Origin: DASXBA01 sp036406475
Lineage (GTDB): Bacteria > Actinomycetota > Thermoleophilia > Solirubrobacterales > Thermoleophilaceae
Direction of reading: 5' to 3'
DNA: 5,463 bases
NCBI GenBank assembly: GCA_036406475.1
Contig: DASXBA010000176.1
Coordinates: 1-5,463, forward strand
The translations under genes and the position numbers were made by a program. The notes beneath the pieces were generated by a model, which worked only from the letters and a program-made list of their open reading frames with translations, was not told where the DNA came from and did not search any database. How positions within the stretch are numbered: the first letter of the stretch is position 1; each line of letters starts with the position of its first letter. Below, piece after piece: positions 1 through 5,308 of this stretch.

Positions 1-27
1 GGGCTGCGTGAGCTGGCGCAGTACTGA
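1..27 (+). CDS. C-terminal end of an upstream gene, possibly a 2-oxo acid dehydrogenase E1 subunit (partial)
   Basis: Reading from base 1 gives eight codons, GLRELAQY, then a TGA stop at 25-27. The A of that stop is also the A of the E2 ATG (TGATG), a one-base overlap typical of translationally coupled genes in an operon. E2 genes usually follow the E1 alpha and beta genes of their complex, so an E1 subunit (most likely beta) is the natural guess. That is inference from context: eight residues are too few to identify a family, and this open frame could in principle be chance. Confidence 0.45.
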   Translation, partial: GLRELAQY

Positions 28-1586
28 TGGCCACCGGAACGATCGTCGACGTGGTCATGCCCCAGATGGGCGTCTCGGTGTCGGAGGGAACAGTGGTCAA
101 GTGGCTGCGGGGCGAGGGAGAGGCGATCCAGGCCGACGAGCCGCTGCTCGAGATCTCCACGGACAAGGTCGACACCGAGGTGCCGAGCCCGGGCACAGGC
201 GTGGTCGCCAGGATCCTCGTCCACGAGGGCGACACGGTCGACGTCGGCACGAAGCTCGCCGAGATCGCGCCCGAGGGAGCCGAGCCGGCCGCAGCGGAGC
301 CGGAGGCGGCGGAGCCGGAGGCGGCCGAGCCGGCGGCCGAGCAGGAGGAAGCACCGGAGCCCGCTACGGCCGAGGCAGCGGCCGTAGCGGACGCATCCTC
401 GAGCGCCGAGACGCCCGCGCCGGTTCCCGCCGAGCCGCCCGCTCCTACGCCGACGGAACCGGAGCCGCCTGCTCCGGCAACAGGGGGCGACGGCAGCGAG
501 AACGGGAGGTCCTTCGTCTCGCCGGTGGTGGCGCGCATCGCGGCCGAGCACGGCGTCGACGTCGGCGCGATCGAAGGCACGGGCCAGGGCGGCCGAGTCA
601 CGAAGAAGGACATCCTTGCCTTCATCGAGTCCGCTGACGCGGCCTCGACGATGGCTAGAGGTGACGCAGCCCCTGCCCCTGCAGCACCTCCGGCACCGCC
701 AGTCGAAGCTCCGCCGGAGGCCGCTGCAGCGGCACCCACCGCGCCGCCTGAGCCCGCTCCCGTGGCACCGGCCGCGCCGTCTGAGCCCGCTCCCGCGGCA
801 CCCGCCGCTCCACCGGAACGGAGCGCACCCGCACCTGCCCCTGCCGCAGCAGCCAGCGCTGTCCCGCCGCAGGCGGGAGAGCGCATGGAGCCGGTCTCGG
901 CCATGCGACGCGGCATCGCGGAGCACATGCGCCGCTCGCTCGACACCGCCGCGCACGTGACCAGCGCGATCGAGGTCGACATGTCGAAGGTGGTCGCGCT
1001 CCGTGAGCAGCTGAAGTCCTCGTACCAGCAGGACTACGGCGTCAACCCGACGTACCTCGCCTTCGTCGGCCGGGCCGCCGTCGACACGCTCCACGACTAT
1101 CCGTGGATCAATGGCGAGCTGCGCGGCGACCAGATCGTCACGCGCTCCTACGTCAACCTCGGGATCGCAGTCGAGCTCGCCGACGGGAAGGGCCTGATCG
1201 TCCCGGTGATCAAGAACGCCGAGGGGCTCAACCTGCTCGGCCTCGCCCGCTCGATCGCGGACATCGCCGCCCGCGCTCGCGACAAGAAGCTGCTGCCCGA
1301 CGACGTCCAGGGCGGGACGTTCACCATCACCAACCCCGGCGGCTACGGCACCTTCCACGGCACGCCGGTGATCAGCCAGCCGCAGGCCGGCATCCTCGGC
1401 ACCTACGCCGTGGTCAAGCGGCCGTGGGTCGTCCAGGACGAGATCGGCGCCGACGTGATCGCCGTTCGCCCGATCATGAACATCACGCTCACGTACGACC
1501 ACCGGCTGGTCGACGGCGCCCTCGCCGGGCGCTTCCTTCACGACCTGCGCGAGAAGCTCCAGACCTGGGGCGAGGACCGCTACTAG
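27..1586 (+). CDS. Dihydrolipoamide acyltransferase, E2 component of a 2-oxo acid dehydrogenase complex
   Basis: This is the core subunit of a pyruvate, 2-oxoglutarate or branched-chain 2-oxo acid dehydrogenase complex; it carries the acyl group on a swinging lipoyl arm and transfers it to CoA in the cytoplasm. The 519-residue protein has one N-terminal lipoyl domain (about 1-82) with the modification lysine K47 in EISTDKVDTEV. An Ala/Pro/Glu-rich linker (about 84-160) follows, then a peripheral-subunit-binding domain (about 161-202, SFVSPVVARIAAEHGVDV through GRVTKKDI). A second Ala/Pro linker (about 204-283) leads to the catalytic domain (about 285-519), which has the active-site motif DHRLVDG at 491-497 (His492, Asp496). 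The ATG overlaps the upstream stop by one base and has no strong Shine-Dalgarno, which fits translational coupling. Substrate cannot be fixed from the sequence: sucB, bkdB/bkdC and pdhC-type names are all possible. Nearby lipB and lipA supply its cofactor. Confidence 0.95.
   Translation: MATGTIVDVVMPQMGVSVSEGTVVKWLRGEGEAIQADEPLLEISTDKVDTEVPSPGTGVVARILVHEGDTVDVGTKLAEIAPEGAEPAAAEPEAAEPEAAEPAAEQEEAPEPATAEAAAVADASSSAETPAPVPAEPPAPTPTEPEPPAPATGGDGSENGRSFVSPVVARIAAEHGVDVGAIEGTGQGGRVTKKDILAFIESADAASTMARGDAAPAPAAPPAPPVEAPPEAAAAAPTAPPEPAPVAPAAPSEPAPAAPAAPPERSAPAPAPAAAASAVPPQAGERMEPVSAMRRGIAEHMRRSLDTAAHVTSAIEVDMSKVVALREQLKSSYQQDYGVNPTYLAFVGRAAVDTLHDYPWINGELRGDQIVTRSYVNLGIAVELADGKGLIVPVIKNAEGLNLLGLARSIADIAARARDKKLLPDDVQGGTFTITNPGGYGTFHGTPVISQPQAGILGTYAVVKRPWVVQDEIGADVIAVRPIMNITLTYDHRLVDGALAGRFLHDLREKLQTWGEDRY
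294..323 (+). repeat. 15-bp perfect tandem repeat in the first E2 linker
   Basis: The 15-mer GCGGAGCCGGAGGCG occurs twice head to tail (294-308 and 309-323). It encodes a repeated Ala-Glu-Pro-Glu-Ala unit in the flexible linker after the lipoyl domain, with related EPAA units on both sides. Such linkers tolerate copy-number change by slippage. Confidence 0.85.
748..813 (+). repeat. 33-bp imperfect tandem repeat in the second E2 linker
   Basis: Two adjacent 33-bp units (748-780 and 781-813) share the start CTGAGCCCGCTCCCG and differ at a few positions. They encode PEPAPVAPAAP and SEPAPAAPAAP (residues 241-251 and 252-262) in the linker between the subunit-binding and catalytic domains. The pattern suggests an in-frame duplication that lengthened the linker. 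Confidence 0.85.
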
Positions 1587-1593
1587 GGGCGGC

Positions 1594-2013
1594 GTGAGTC
1601 AGCGCATCGTCCCCTTCCTCGGCTACGAGGATGCGGCGGGAGCGATCGACTGGCTCGAGCGCGCGTTCGGCTTCCGCGAGGACCGCGAACAGCGCTACGA
1701 GGAGAACGGCACGATCACGCACGCCGAGCTCGAGCTCGGCGGCGCCACGATCTACCTGTCGACGCCGGACGGCTATGCGAGCCCGCGCACGCTCCGCGCC
1801 GATTCCGAGCTCGCACGGAGGGCATACGACAACCCCTGGGTGATCGACGGCCACTTCGTCGAGGTCGACGATCTCGACACCCACCACGAGCGCGCGGTCG
1901 CTGCGGGCGCGGTGATCCTCCGCGAGCCCGCCGATCCGGGCCACGGTTTTCGCACGTATGCGGCGGAGGACCCGGAGGGGCACCGCTGGATGTTCGGCCA
2001 GCGCGTTGGCTGA
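1594..2013 (+). CDS. VOC superfamily (glyoxalase/bleomycin-resistance fold) protein
   Basis: A 139-residue protein of the vicinal oxygen chelate fold, the usual size for a single-chain member with two beta-alpha-beta-beta-beta modules. The first module opens with IVPFLGYEDAAGAIDWLERAFGF (split: IVPFLGYEDAAG, then AIDWLERAFGF), the typical start of PhnB/glyoxalase-like proteins, and has H43 in the strand TITHAELELGG. The second has the strand DGHFVEVDDLD (85-95), a helix to about 104, and the signature DPEGHRWMFGQ (126-136), where E128 and H130 sit near the usual metal-ligand region. VOC proteins include lyases, dioxygenases, epimerases and drug-binding proteins; which this is cannot be told, so no substrate is assigned. 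The GTG start lies 7 bp after the E2 stop, with AGGGGCGG just upstream as a close-spaced ribosome site. The 3' end overlaps the YCII gene. Confidence 0.88.
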   Translation: MSQRIVPFLGYEDAAGAIDWLERAFGFREDREQRYEENGTITHAELELGGATIYLSTPDGYASPRTLRADSELARRAYDNPWVIDGHFVEVDDLDTHHERAVAAGAVILREPADPGHGFRTYAAEDPEGHRWMFGQRVG

Positions 2014-2326
2014 GCAGCTCTGGGTCGTCCGCCGCCGGCGCGGCGGGCCATGGGACTGGTCGCGCGACCTGCGCGAGCAAGTCGGCTGGGACGAGCACGC
2101 GGCGATCATGGACCGCTTCGTGGAGGAGGGCTTCATCCTGCTCGGCGGCCCGCTCGAAGGCGAGCGCGAGGTGTTGCACGTCGTGCGGGCGGAGTCGAAG
2201 GACGCGGTGCATGCGCGGCTGGCCGAGGACAACTGGACGCAGAACGGCATGCTCGAGACGTCCTCTGTCGAGCGGTGGACGATCTTGCTCGACGGCCTCG
2301 GCTCAGGGCCTGACCCAAAGGGCTGA
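2006..2326 (+). CDS. YCII-domain protein
   Basis: A 106-residue protein if started at TTG 2006. It resembles YciI/YCII-family alpha-beta proteins, which adopt a dimeric ferredoxin-like fold with a putative His/Asp active site; most have no known substrate. Family-like features are H31 in GWDEHAAIMDRF, the GGP turn at 47-49 (FILLGGPLEG), the strand EVLHVVRA, and the LAEDNW segment with D75 and W77, followed by SVERWTILLDG. I chose TTG 2006, which overlaps the VOC gene by 8 bp, because the domain begins right after it (AEQLWVVRRRRGG). An ATG at 1958 in the same frame would add 16 arginine-rich residues that look like a shadow of the VOC coding sequence. The last residues (GSGPDPKG) run into a short inverted repeat. 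Pairing with a VOC gene suggests a small accessory enzyme module, but the role is unknown. Confidence 0.82.
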   Translation: MAEQLWVVRRRRGGPWDWSRDLREQVGWDEHAAIMDRFVEEGFILLGGPLEGEREVLHVVRAESKDAVHARLAEDNWTQNGMLETSSVERWTILLDGLGSGPDPKG

Positions 2327-2328
2327 GC
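2301..2328. repeat. Short nested inverted repeats at the end of the YCII gene
   Basis: GCTCAG (2301-2306) is matched by CTGAGC (2323-2328). Inside lies a tighter palindrome TCAGG-G-CCTGA (2303-2313), and CCC-AAA-GGG at 2314-2322. The structure spans the last codons and stop of the YCII gene. There is no following T-run, so it is not a standard intrinsic terminator. It may be an attenuating hairpin, part of a dispersed repeat, or chance in GC-rich DNA. Confidence 0.4.
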
Positions 2329-2342
2329 ACACCGCGATCTGT

Positions 2343-2354
2343 GGGGACAGTCCC
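2343..2354. promoter_or_regulatory. Palindrome and possible ribosome-binding site upstream of lipB
   Basis: GGGAC-A-GTCCC (2344-2354) is a perfect 5-bp inverted repeat around one central base, in the 33-bp gap between the YCII and lipB genes. The GGGGA at 2343-2347 also lies about 12 bp before the lipB GTG at 2360, so it could act as a loosely spaced Shine-Dalgarno. The one-base centre makes it a poor RNA hairpin but a reasonable DNA palindrome. Similar GGGGACAGTCCC-type words occur as dispersed intergenic repeats in some genomes, from memory. No convincing -35/-10 pair is visible. Confidence 0.35.
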
Positions 2355-2359
2355 TACGC

Positions 2360-3049
2360 GTGGCTAGAGTCACACGCGTGCACGCCCACATCGTCAACCG
2401 CGGCCAGACGCCCTACCTGGAAGCGGTGGCGCTCCAGCGCGACGTCGCCGCCTCCGTGCAAGCGGGCACCGCGCCCGACACCGTGATCTTTCTGGAGCAC
2501 CCGCCGGTCGTCACCCTGGGACGCCGCTCCGACGAGGCGGAGCTCCACGTCCCCGATCATGCGGACGTCGAGGTGGTCGAGACCGATCGCGGCGGCAAGT
2601 CCACCTTCCACGGGCCGGGGCAGCTCGTCTGCTACCCGATCCTCGACCTCAACCGACACGGCCGCGACGTGCGAAAGTACTGCCGCGACCTGGAAGAGGC
2701 GCTGATTGCCACCCTGAAGTCCTTCGGGCTTCAGGGTGAACGCATCGATGGCCTGACCGGCGTGTGGCTGACCCGGCCGCCGCGCAAGATCGCCTCGATC
2801 GGCGTCCACATCTCGCGCTGGGTGACGACACACGGCTACGCGTTGAACGTCGACCTCGACCCTGCCCCGTTCACGGAGTGGATCACGGCCTGCGGGCTCG
2901 AGGACGCCGCGTTCACCACCATGGCCCGCGAGCTCGGCAGGCCGCTCACGGTCGCCGAGGTTCGCCCGGCCGCCGCGAGGGCACTGGCCGAGGTGTTCGG
3001 CCTCGAGCTCATCGAGGCGTCCGGCCTGGCGCAGGTCACCGCTCGATGA
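2360..3049 (+). CDS. lipB: Octanoyl-[acyl carrier protein]:protein N-octanoyltransferase (lipoyl(octanoyl) transferase)
   Basis: LipB takes octanoate from acyl carrier protein and attaches it to the target lysine of lipoyl domains (EC 2.3.1.181), the first step of de novo lipoylation in the cytoplasm. The 229-residue length is normal. Recognisable features in order are VIFLEHPPVVTLGRR (42-56), the motif RGGKSTFHGPGQ (77-88), the lysine of KIASIGVHI (K143) and the acyl-carrying cysteine of ITACGLED (C178); these match the Lys/Cys catalytic pair of the family. GTG 2360 is taken as start because it has a GGGGA upstream; GTG 2378, six codons on, is also plausible, since the conserved domain begins at HAHIVNRG. 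The stop overlaps the next start by 4 bp (ATGA). The target is presumably the E2 encoded 0.8 kb upstream, among other lipoyl proteins. Confidence 0.95.
   Translation: MARVTRVHAHIVNRGQTPYLEAVALQRDVAASVQAGTAPDTVIFLEHPPVVTLGRRSDEAELHVPDHADVEVVETDRGGKSTFHGPGQLVCYPILDLNRHGRDVRKYCRDLEEALIATLKSFGLQGERIDGLTGVWLTRPPRKIASIGVHISRWVTTHGYALNVDLDPAPFTEWITACGLEDAAFTTMARELGRPLTVAEVRPAAARALAEVFGLELIEASGLAQVTAR
2710..2738 (+). other. Strong hairpin inside lipB with a UUCG loop
   Basis: CACCCTGAAG (2710-2719) is perfectly complementary to CTTCAGGGTG (2729-2738). The nine bases between them can fold further as CC-UUCG-GG (2721-2728) with U2720 bulged, placing a stable C(UUCG)G tetraloop on a 12-pair stem. It lies within codons for the helix ATLKSFGLQGE, so it may be a by-product of coding. 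If it forms in the mRNA it could slow ribosomes or protect RNA ends. Confidence 0.6.
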
Positions 3050-3558
3050 AGCGACTGGCCCTCGTGCTGCTACTCGCGACCGCGAGCACCGCCCCCGCGC
3101 TCGCCGCCGGCCCGACGCCGCGGAACGTCGAGCTGCTCCGCGCCCTCGGCCCCCGGCTGGCAAAGGTGAGGGCGTCCACCACGGTGCCGATCCTGCTGCC
3201 GCGCACGCTGCCCCTCGGAGGCCCGTACAAGCTGTACGCGACCGGCGCCGGCGCCCGTGGGTCCTACGTGCTCTCGCTCGAAGGCGCCCCCGACTGCCTT
3301 GGCGCCAACGCCTGCTTCGTCGCCACCTTTGCCGGCAAGCGCGGCGGGAGGCTCCCCGGCCGGCCGAACGTTCGTCTCGCCTCCGGCGACCCGGCCATCT
3401 TCCGCCTGTTCAGCTGCGGCGGCTCGTGCGCCCCCAACTCCTTCTGGTTCACGCACAAGGGTGTTCTCTACAGCTGGCAGGTGAAGGACCTGCCCAAGGG
3501 CGAGCGCGCCATCCTGATCCGCATGGCCGACCAGGCGATCGCCGCAGGCCCACGCTGA
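3046..3558 (+). CDS. Secreted four-cysteine protein of unknown function
   Basis: A 170-residue protein with a clear Sec signal peptide: MKRL, a hydrophobic core (LALVLLLATAS), and a likely signal peptidase I site after ALA at residue 20. The mature part is about 150 residues. It has VPILLPRTLPLG (47-58), a YKLYATG strand, and two cysteine pairs, C84/C90 (DCLGANAC) and C124/C128 (CGGSC), which could form disulfides outside the membrane. The region after them (NSFWFTHKGVLYSWQVKDL) looks like beta strands, followed by a C-terminal helix (ILIRMADQAIAAG). I recall similar unnamed proteins in Solirubrobacter-like actinobacteria but know no function. The ATG overlaps the lipB stop by 4 bp, so it is probably translated with lipB, and the next gene starts one base after its stop. 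No lipobox cysteine follows the signal, so it is not a lipoprotein. Confidence 0.85.
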   Translation: MKRLALVLLLATASTAPALAAGPTPRNVELLRALGPRLAKVRASTTVPILLPRTLPLGGPYKLYATGAGARGSYVLSLEGAPDCLGANACFVATFAGKRGGRLPGRPNVRLASGDPAIFRLFSCGGSCAPNSFWFTHKGVLYSWQVKDLPKGERAILIRMADQAIAAGPR

Positions 3559-3559
3559 G

Positions 3560-4171
3560 GTGAACCCCGCCAGGCTGGAGACCTTCGCGGACGGGGTCTT
3601 CGCGATCGCCGCGACGCTGCTGATCCTTACCGTGGACGGCGCCGTGGGCGGCGAGGGAGTCGACCTCGGCGCCGACCTCAGACACGCCTGGCCCTCGTAC
3701 GTCGCCTATGCGGTCAGCTTCGTGACGATCGGGATCATGTGGATCAACCATCACGCGGTCCTGGACCTCGTCGACCGCGTCGACCGCCGGTTCCTGATGG
3801 CGAACCTCGGCCTGCTGATGTGCATCGCGTTCGTACCGTTCCCCACGCGCCTCCTCGCCGAGCACATCCGCGGCTCCGGCGCCGAGAGTGCCGCCCTCGC
3901 CTACGGCTCCACGCTGACGATCACCGCGGTGTTCTTCAACACGATCTGGCTGTACGCCTCCCGCGGCGGACGCCTGCTCCGCGCCGACTGCGATTCGCGC
4001 GTGGTCGCCGGCCTGACGCGCACGTATGTCCCCGGCCCCTGGATCTACCTTGGCGCGACCCTCGTCGCCTTCGCGAGCCCGACCGCGAGCGCGCTCCTCT
4101 TTCTCGCGATCGCGGCGTTCTACATCGTCGAGACCTCGATCTTCGGCGGGCGCCAGACGGTCGCGGACTAG
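3560..4171 (+). CDS. TMEM175-family (DUF1211) integral membrane protein, putative potassium channel
   Basis: A 203-residue membrane protein of the bacterial TMEM175/DUF1211 family; characterised members are potassium-selective or cation-permeable channels that assemble as tetramers of six-helix subunits. The N terminus, RLETFADGVFAIAATLLIL (5-23), is the family signature at the start of helix 1. The usual RxxxFSD appears here as R5...F9-A10-D11. Hydrophobic helices are estimated at about 9-25, 44-62, 79-99, 112-133, 159-173 and 174-191, giving six. Helix 2 ends in the family-like IMWINHH (59-65). The GTG start follows the previous stop after one base, with only a weak ribosome site, so translational coupling is likely. 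Ion selectivity is not shown by sequence alone, and its position between the lipoylation genes gives no clue to its role. Confidence 0.88.
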   Translation: MNPARLETFADGVFAIAATLLILTVDGAVGGEGVDLGADLRHAWPSYVAYAVSFVTIGIMWINHHAVLDLVDRVDRRFLMANLGLLMCIAFVPFPTRLLAEHIRGSGAESAALAYGSTLTITAVFFNTIWLYASRGGRLLRADCDSRVVAGLTRTYVPGPWIYLGATLVAFASPTASALLFLAIAAFYIVETSIFGGRQTVAD

Positions 4172-4180
4172 ACTCAGGCC

Positions 4181-5101
4181 ATGGAGCCGTCGCTCCCCGT
4201 CGCCGACCGGCCGCGCCGGCCCGAGTGGATGAAGGTGCGCGCCCCGCGCTCGGACTCTCGGTACCACGACGTCCGCAAGCTCATCCACGGCGCGGGCCTG
4301 AACACGATCTGCGAGGAGGCCCGCTGCCCGAACATCGCCGAGTGCTGGGGCCGGGGGACGGCAACGTTCCAGATCCTCGGCGACACGTGCACGCGGGCGT
4401 GCCGCTACTGCTACGTCCATTCGGGACGACCGGAGTCGCCGCCCGACCCACTCGAGCCCCTGCGCCTGGCGCAGACGGCGGCGCAGATGGAGCTGAACCA
4501 CGTGGTCGTGACCTCGGTCGACCGCGACGACGTCCCGGACCGCGGCGCCGGCCATTACGCGGCCACCATCCGCGCGCTGCGGCGCAAGGTGCCGCAGGCG
4601 TCGATCGAGGTGCTGACCCCGGACTTCCTCGGTGTCGAGGAGGATGCGCTGCGGACGGTGCTCGCCGCCCGGCCGGACGTCTTCAACCACAACATCGAGA
4701 CCGTCCGCCGGCTGCACGCGCGGATGCGTGGGGCGAAGGCGTCCTACGACAAGGCCCTCTGGCTGCTCGAGCGCGCGAAGGAGCTCGCCGACTACCCCGT
4801 CCTGACCAAGAGCGGGATCATCGTCGGCCTGGGCGAAACGAACGACGAGGTGGTCGAGACGCTGCGCGACCTGCGCACGCACGGGGTCGACGTGGTCACG
4901 ATCGGCCAGTACCTCCAGCCCTCGCCGAAGCACGCCCAGATCGACCGCTGGGTGCACCCGGACGAGTTCCGCTGGTTCCGGGAGCAGGGCGAGGTGCTCG
5001 GCTTCGGCTCGGTCTTCTCCGGCCCCCTCGTCCGCTCGAGCTACCGCGCCGACGAGCAGCGCCATGCGGCCGAAACGGGCCGAGGGGCGGTAGTGTACTG
5101 A
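4181..5101 (+). CDS. lipA: Lipoyl synthase (radical SAM)
   Basis: LipA inserts two sulfur atoms at C6 and C8 of protein-bound octanoyl groups to make lipoyl groups (EC 2.8.1.8), using one [4Fe-4S] cluster for radical chemistry and sacrificing a second as sulfur donor. The 306-residue length is typical. The auxiliary-cluster cysteines are C44, C49 and C55 (CEEARCPNIAEC); the radical SAM CxxxCxxC motif is C70, C74 and C77 (CTRACRYC). The C-terminal RSSY motif (285-288) supplies the serine ligand of the auxiliary cluster, by analogy the second serine, S287. Other family blocks are FQILGDTCTR, VVVTSVDRDD, VFNHNIETV and KSGIIVGLGE. The N-terminal RPEWMKVRAP is the usual lead-in. ATG 4181 lies 9 bp after the TMEM175-like stop with a weak AGG upstream. 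It acts after LipB on the same target proteins, including the E2 encoded at the start of the cluster. Confidence 0.97.
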   Translation: MEPSLPVADRPRRPEWMKVRAPRSDSRYHDVRKLIHGAGLNTICEEARCPNIAECWGRGTATFQILGDTCTRACRYCYVHSGRPESPPDPLEPLRLAQTAAQMELNHVVVTSVDRDDVPDRGAGHYAATIRALRRKVPQASIEVLTPDFLGVEEDALRTVLAARPDVFNHNIETVRRLHARMRGAKASYDKALWLLERAKELADYPVLTKSGIIVGLGETNDEVVETLRDLRTHGVDVVTIGQYLQPSPKHAQIDRWVHPDEFRWFREQGEVLGFGSVFSGPLVRSSYRADEQRHAAETGRGAVVY

Positions 5102-5103
5102 GC

Positions 5104-5307
5104 ATGGGCATCTGGCAGCGCATGACGGGGTGGTGGCGCCAGGACGGCGTCGCGAAGGCCGAGGAGGAGGCGAACATGACCCAGCCGGAACGGGACGTGG
5201 CCGCCGAGGACTACGAGAGCCAGAAGGACGACCGCTCGATCGGCGGCTCGTACATCGCGGGCGGCATGGCCGACTACGAGCGCGACTCCGAGCCTCCGCG
5301 CCCGTAA
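5104..5307 (+). CDS. Small acidic hypothetical protein downstream of lipA
   Basis: A 67-residue protein starting at ATG 5104, two bases after the lipA stop. Its N terminus is basic and tryptophan-rich (MGIWQRMTGWWRQDG), possibly a short amphipathic, membrane-touching helix. The rest is charged and probably partly disordered: KAEEEANMTQPERDVAAEDY, then ESQKDDRSIGGSYIAGG and a Pro-rich tail. No catalytic motif, transmembrane helix or signal peptide is seen, and I assign no function. An alternative start at ATG 5176 would give 43 residues and has a much better ribosome site, so the true N terminus is uncertain. Gene order suggests it is co-transcribed with lipA. Its stop lies one base from the stop of the oppositely oriented tag gene. 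Confidence 0.7.
   Translation: MGIWQRMTGWWRQDGVAKAEEEANMTQPERDVAAEDYESQKDDRSIGGSYIAGGMADYERDSEPPRP
5161..5170 (+). promoter_or_regulatory. Strong Shine-Dalgarno-like sequence before an internal ATG
   Basis: GAGGAGGAGG sits five bases before ATG 5176, the best match to a ribosome-binding site I noticed in the window. It also encodes part of three consecutive glutamates in the longer reading of the small protein, so it may be coding coincidence. If used, translation would give a 43-residue product beginning MTQPERDV. Confidence 0.45.
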
Positions 5308-5308
5308 C

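Noticed and set aside
8..637. Arg/Gly-rich open frame overlapping the start of E2
   Set aside because: It is an out-of-frame reading of the E2 lipoyl domain and Ala/Pro linker; its low-complexity composition has no domain.
2301..2328. Intrinsic terminator after the YCII gene
   Set aside because: The outer stem is only 6 bp and no T-rich tract follows. It also lies within the coding end rather than after it.
2344..2369. Possible promoter with GGGACA and TAGAGT before a GTG 2378 start of lipB
   Set aside because: The spacer would be only 14 bp, both boxes are poor matches, and the second lies inside lipB if GTG 2360 is the start.
1489..2397. 302-codon - strand frame opposite the VOC and YCII genes
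   Set aside because: There are no motifs and the composition is Arg/Ser/Ala-rich; both opposing genes have convincing family matches.
3769..3787. CGTCGACCG repeated in tandem
   Set aside because: It is a two-copy short word explained by the coding sequence VDRVDRR and by GC-rich codon choice.
3449..5065. A 538-codon open frame on the - strand, antisense to the TMEM175-like gene and lipA
   Set aside because: Long antisense frames are common in GC-rich genes because stop codons are rare. Its translation is Arg/Ala/Val-rich with no recognisable motif, whereas the + strand genes carry clear family signatures over the same span.
3739..5307. A 522-codon + strand frame running through the TMEM175-like gene and lipA into the small protein
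   Set aside because: The upstream part is an Arg/Pro-rich shadow of the two real genes. Only its final segment from 5104 (or 5176) looks like a separate gene.
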